Origin: an uncultured Lachnospiraceae bacterium
GTDB taxonomy: Bacteria; Bacillota_A; Clostridia; Lachnospirales; Lachnospiraceae
Length of the DNA stretch: 7,064 nt
NCBI GenBank assembly: GCA_946630765.1
Contig: CAMOZF010000094.1
Coordinates: 1 to 7,064 of the forward strand
Direction of reading: 5' to 3'
The notes under the pieces are model-generated. The model had not been told where the DNA came from, ran no database searches, and worked only from the letters and a program-made list of their open reading frames with translations. Numbering within the stretch: the first letter of the stretch is position 1; every line of letters begins with the position of its first letter. Below are positions 6,717 to 7,064 of this stretch, piece after piece. Position numbers and translations under genes: made by a program.

Positions 6717-6761
6717 TTATAGCACATCTTGCGAAGTCCTCCAAGATGTGCTATAATTTTT
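6717..6761 (+). terminator. Strong intrinsic terminator of the MATE gene, superimposed on the secD promoter
   Basis: TTATAGCACATCTTG (6717-6731) and CAAGATGTGCTATAA (6742-6756) are exact reverse complements, making a 15-bp stem with a 10-base loop, followed by five T residues (6757-6761). This is a textbook rho-independent terminator on the + strand. On the minus strand the hairpin is followed by A rather than T residues, so it is unlikely to work in both directions. Confidence 0.88.
6729..6757 (+). promoter_or_regulatory. Predicted secD promoter (consensus extended -10) inside the terminator hairpin
   Basis: TTGCGA (6729-6734), a 17-base spacer and a perfect TATAAT (6752-6757), with TGC before it, form the best promoter in the window. 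The -35 spans the left stem-loop junction and the -10 lies in the right arm of the terminator hairpin. The predicted start is near 6764, just after the T run, giving a leader of about 100 bases before secD. Confidence 0.8.
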
Positions 6762-6763
6762 CG

Positions 6764-6863
6764 GTTAGCCCATGCGGGAGGCTTTTCTGCGCCCGTTTTC
6801 GGGCTGATTCCGGGATCCTCGAATCCCCGGAAAGTAATACTTCTATGAAAAGAGGAAGCAATC
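6764..6863 (+). promoter_or_regulatory. Structured 5' leader of secD
   Basis: Between the predicted transcript start and the secD ATG two local hairpins can form. One is GCCCG-TTTT-CGGGC (6791-6804). The other is TTCC/GGGAT (6808-6816) with ATCCC/CGGAA (6823-6832), carrying one bulged C. A competing long-range pairing, TTAGCCC (6765-6771) with GGGCTGA (6801-6807), would break the first hairpin. I recognise no known riboswitch class. The ribosome site AGAGGA (6851-6856) lies 7 bases before the ATG and outside these stems. A regulatory role is inference. Confidence 0.4.
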
Positions 6864-7064
6864 ATGAAACTCTACTCGAAGAGGCGCGGCGCTATTTCAC
6901 TGGTTATCTTCGCGCTGCTGTTTGCCTTCATCCTGTTCACCGCCATCCGCGGCTTCGGCTATGAGTATACGGGCAGTATGTCCGACATCAAGCTGGGCCT
7001 CGACCTTCGCGGCGGCGTCAGCATTACCTATGAGACGGTAGAAAGCAACCCCAGTTCCGAAGAT
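6864..7064 (+). CDS. secD: Protein translocase subunit SecD (or SecDF fusion), N-terminal fragment
   Basis: The first 67 codons are present and the gene runs off the window end. A positively charged start (MKLYSKRR) leads into one hydrophobic membrane segment at about residues 10-29. The first extracytoplasmic segment follows, with IKLGLDLRGGV, the conserved GLDLxGG motif of the SecD P1 region (family knowledge). SecD works with SecF at the SecYEG channel, using the proton-motive force to help proteins leave on the outer face of the membrane. AGAGGA (6851-6856) supports this start; an ATG at 6845 is out of frame. Whether secF is a separate gene or fused cannot be seen. Transcription probably starts from the promoter at 6729-6757. 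Confidence 0.9.
   Translation, partial: MKLYSKRRGAISLVIFALLFAFILFTAIRGFGYEYTGSMSDIKLGLDLRGGVSITYETVESNPSSED

Noticed and set aside
6746..6964. Small + strand open frame overlapping the secD start
   Set aside because: It begins inside the terminator/promoter hairpin, has no ribosome site, and overlaps secD in another frame.

Overview
The window looks like chromosomal DNA from a Gram-positive anaerobe of the Clostridia, most likely the Lachnospiraceae or a close relative. The evidence is moderately GC-rich coding sequence, strong GGAGG-type ribosome sites, extended -10 promoters, an iron-sulfur aldo/keto reductase of the type common in anaerobes, and a NorM-like MATE transporter. The genus is not determined. 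All genes recognised lie on the + strand, are densely packed, and show no insertion sequence, integrase, tRNA or CRISPR array.

Layout: (1) The 3' end of a sugar phosphate isomerase/epimerase-like TIM-barrel gene (1-227). (2) A promoter and a complete Gfo/Idh/MocA NAD(P)-dependent oxidoreductase (342-1490). These two types often sit together in sugar, inositol or glycoside breakdown loci. (3) A 68-base gap with a perfect 9-bp hairpin. (4) An 804-residue protein (1559-3973) that I cannot name. It carries a DRHxxN catalytic-loop motif followed 18 residues later by an IDND metal-site motif, the signature of atypical kinases of the PI3K/PI4K-HipA-FAM20 type, set between long helical regions. (5) A promoter overlapping a strong imperfect palindrome, then an aldo/keto reductase with a C-terminal pair of four-cysteine iron-sulfur motifs (4085-5218). 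(6) A hairpin terminator abutting the ribosome site of a MATE efflux transporter (5280-6686). (7) A perfect 15-bp hairpin that reads both as the transporter's terminator and as a consensus promoter for the next gene. (8) A structured leader of about 100 bases and the start of secD (6864 to the window end).

The metabolic, transport and secretion genes are ordinary. The two least explained things are the kinase-like protein, which has no HipB-like or other obvious partner beside it, and the regulatory DNA. Three promoters share one architecture (TTGC.. at -35, 17-bp spacer, TGn before the -10). Two of them share the 9-mer CTTGCGAAG across the -35, and both of those lie inside inverted repeats.
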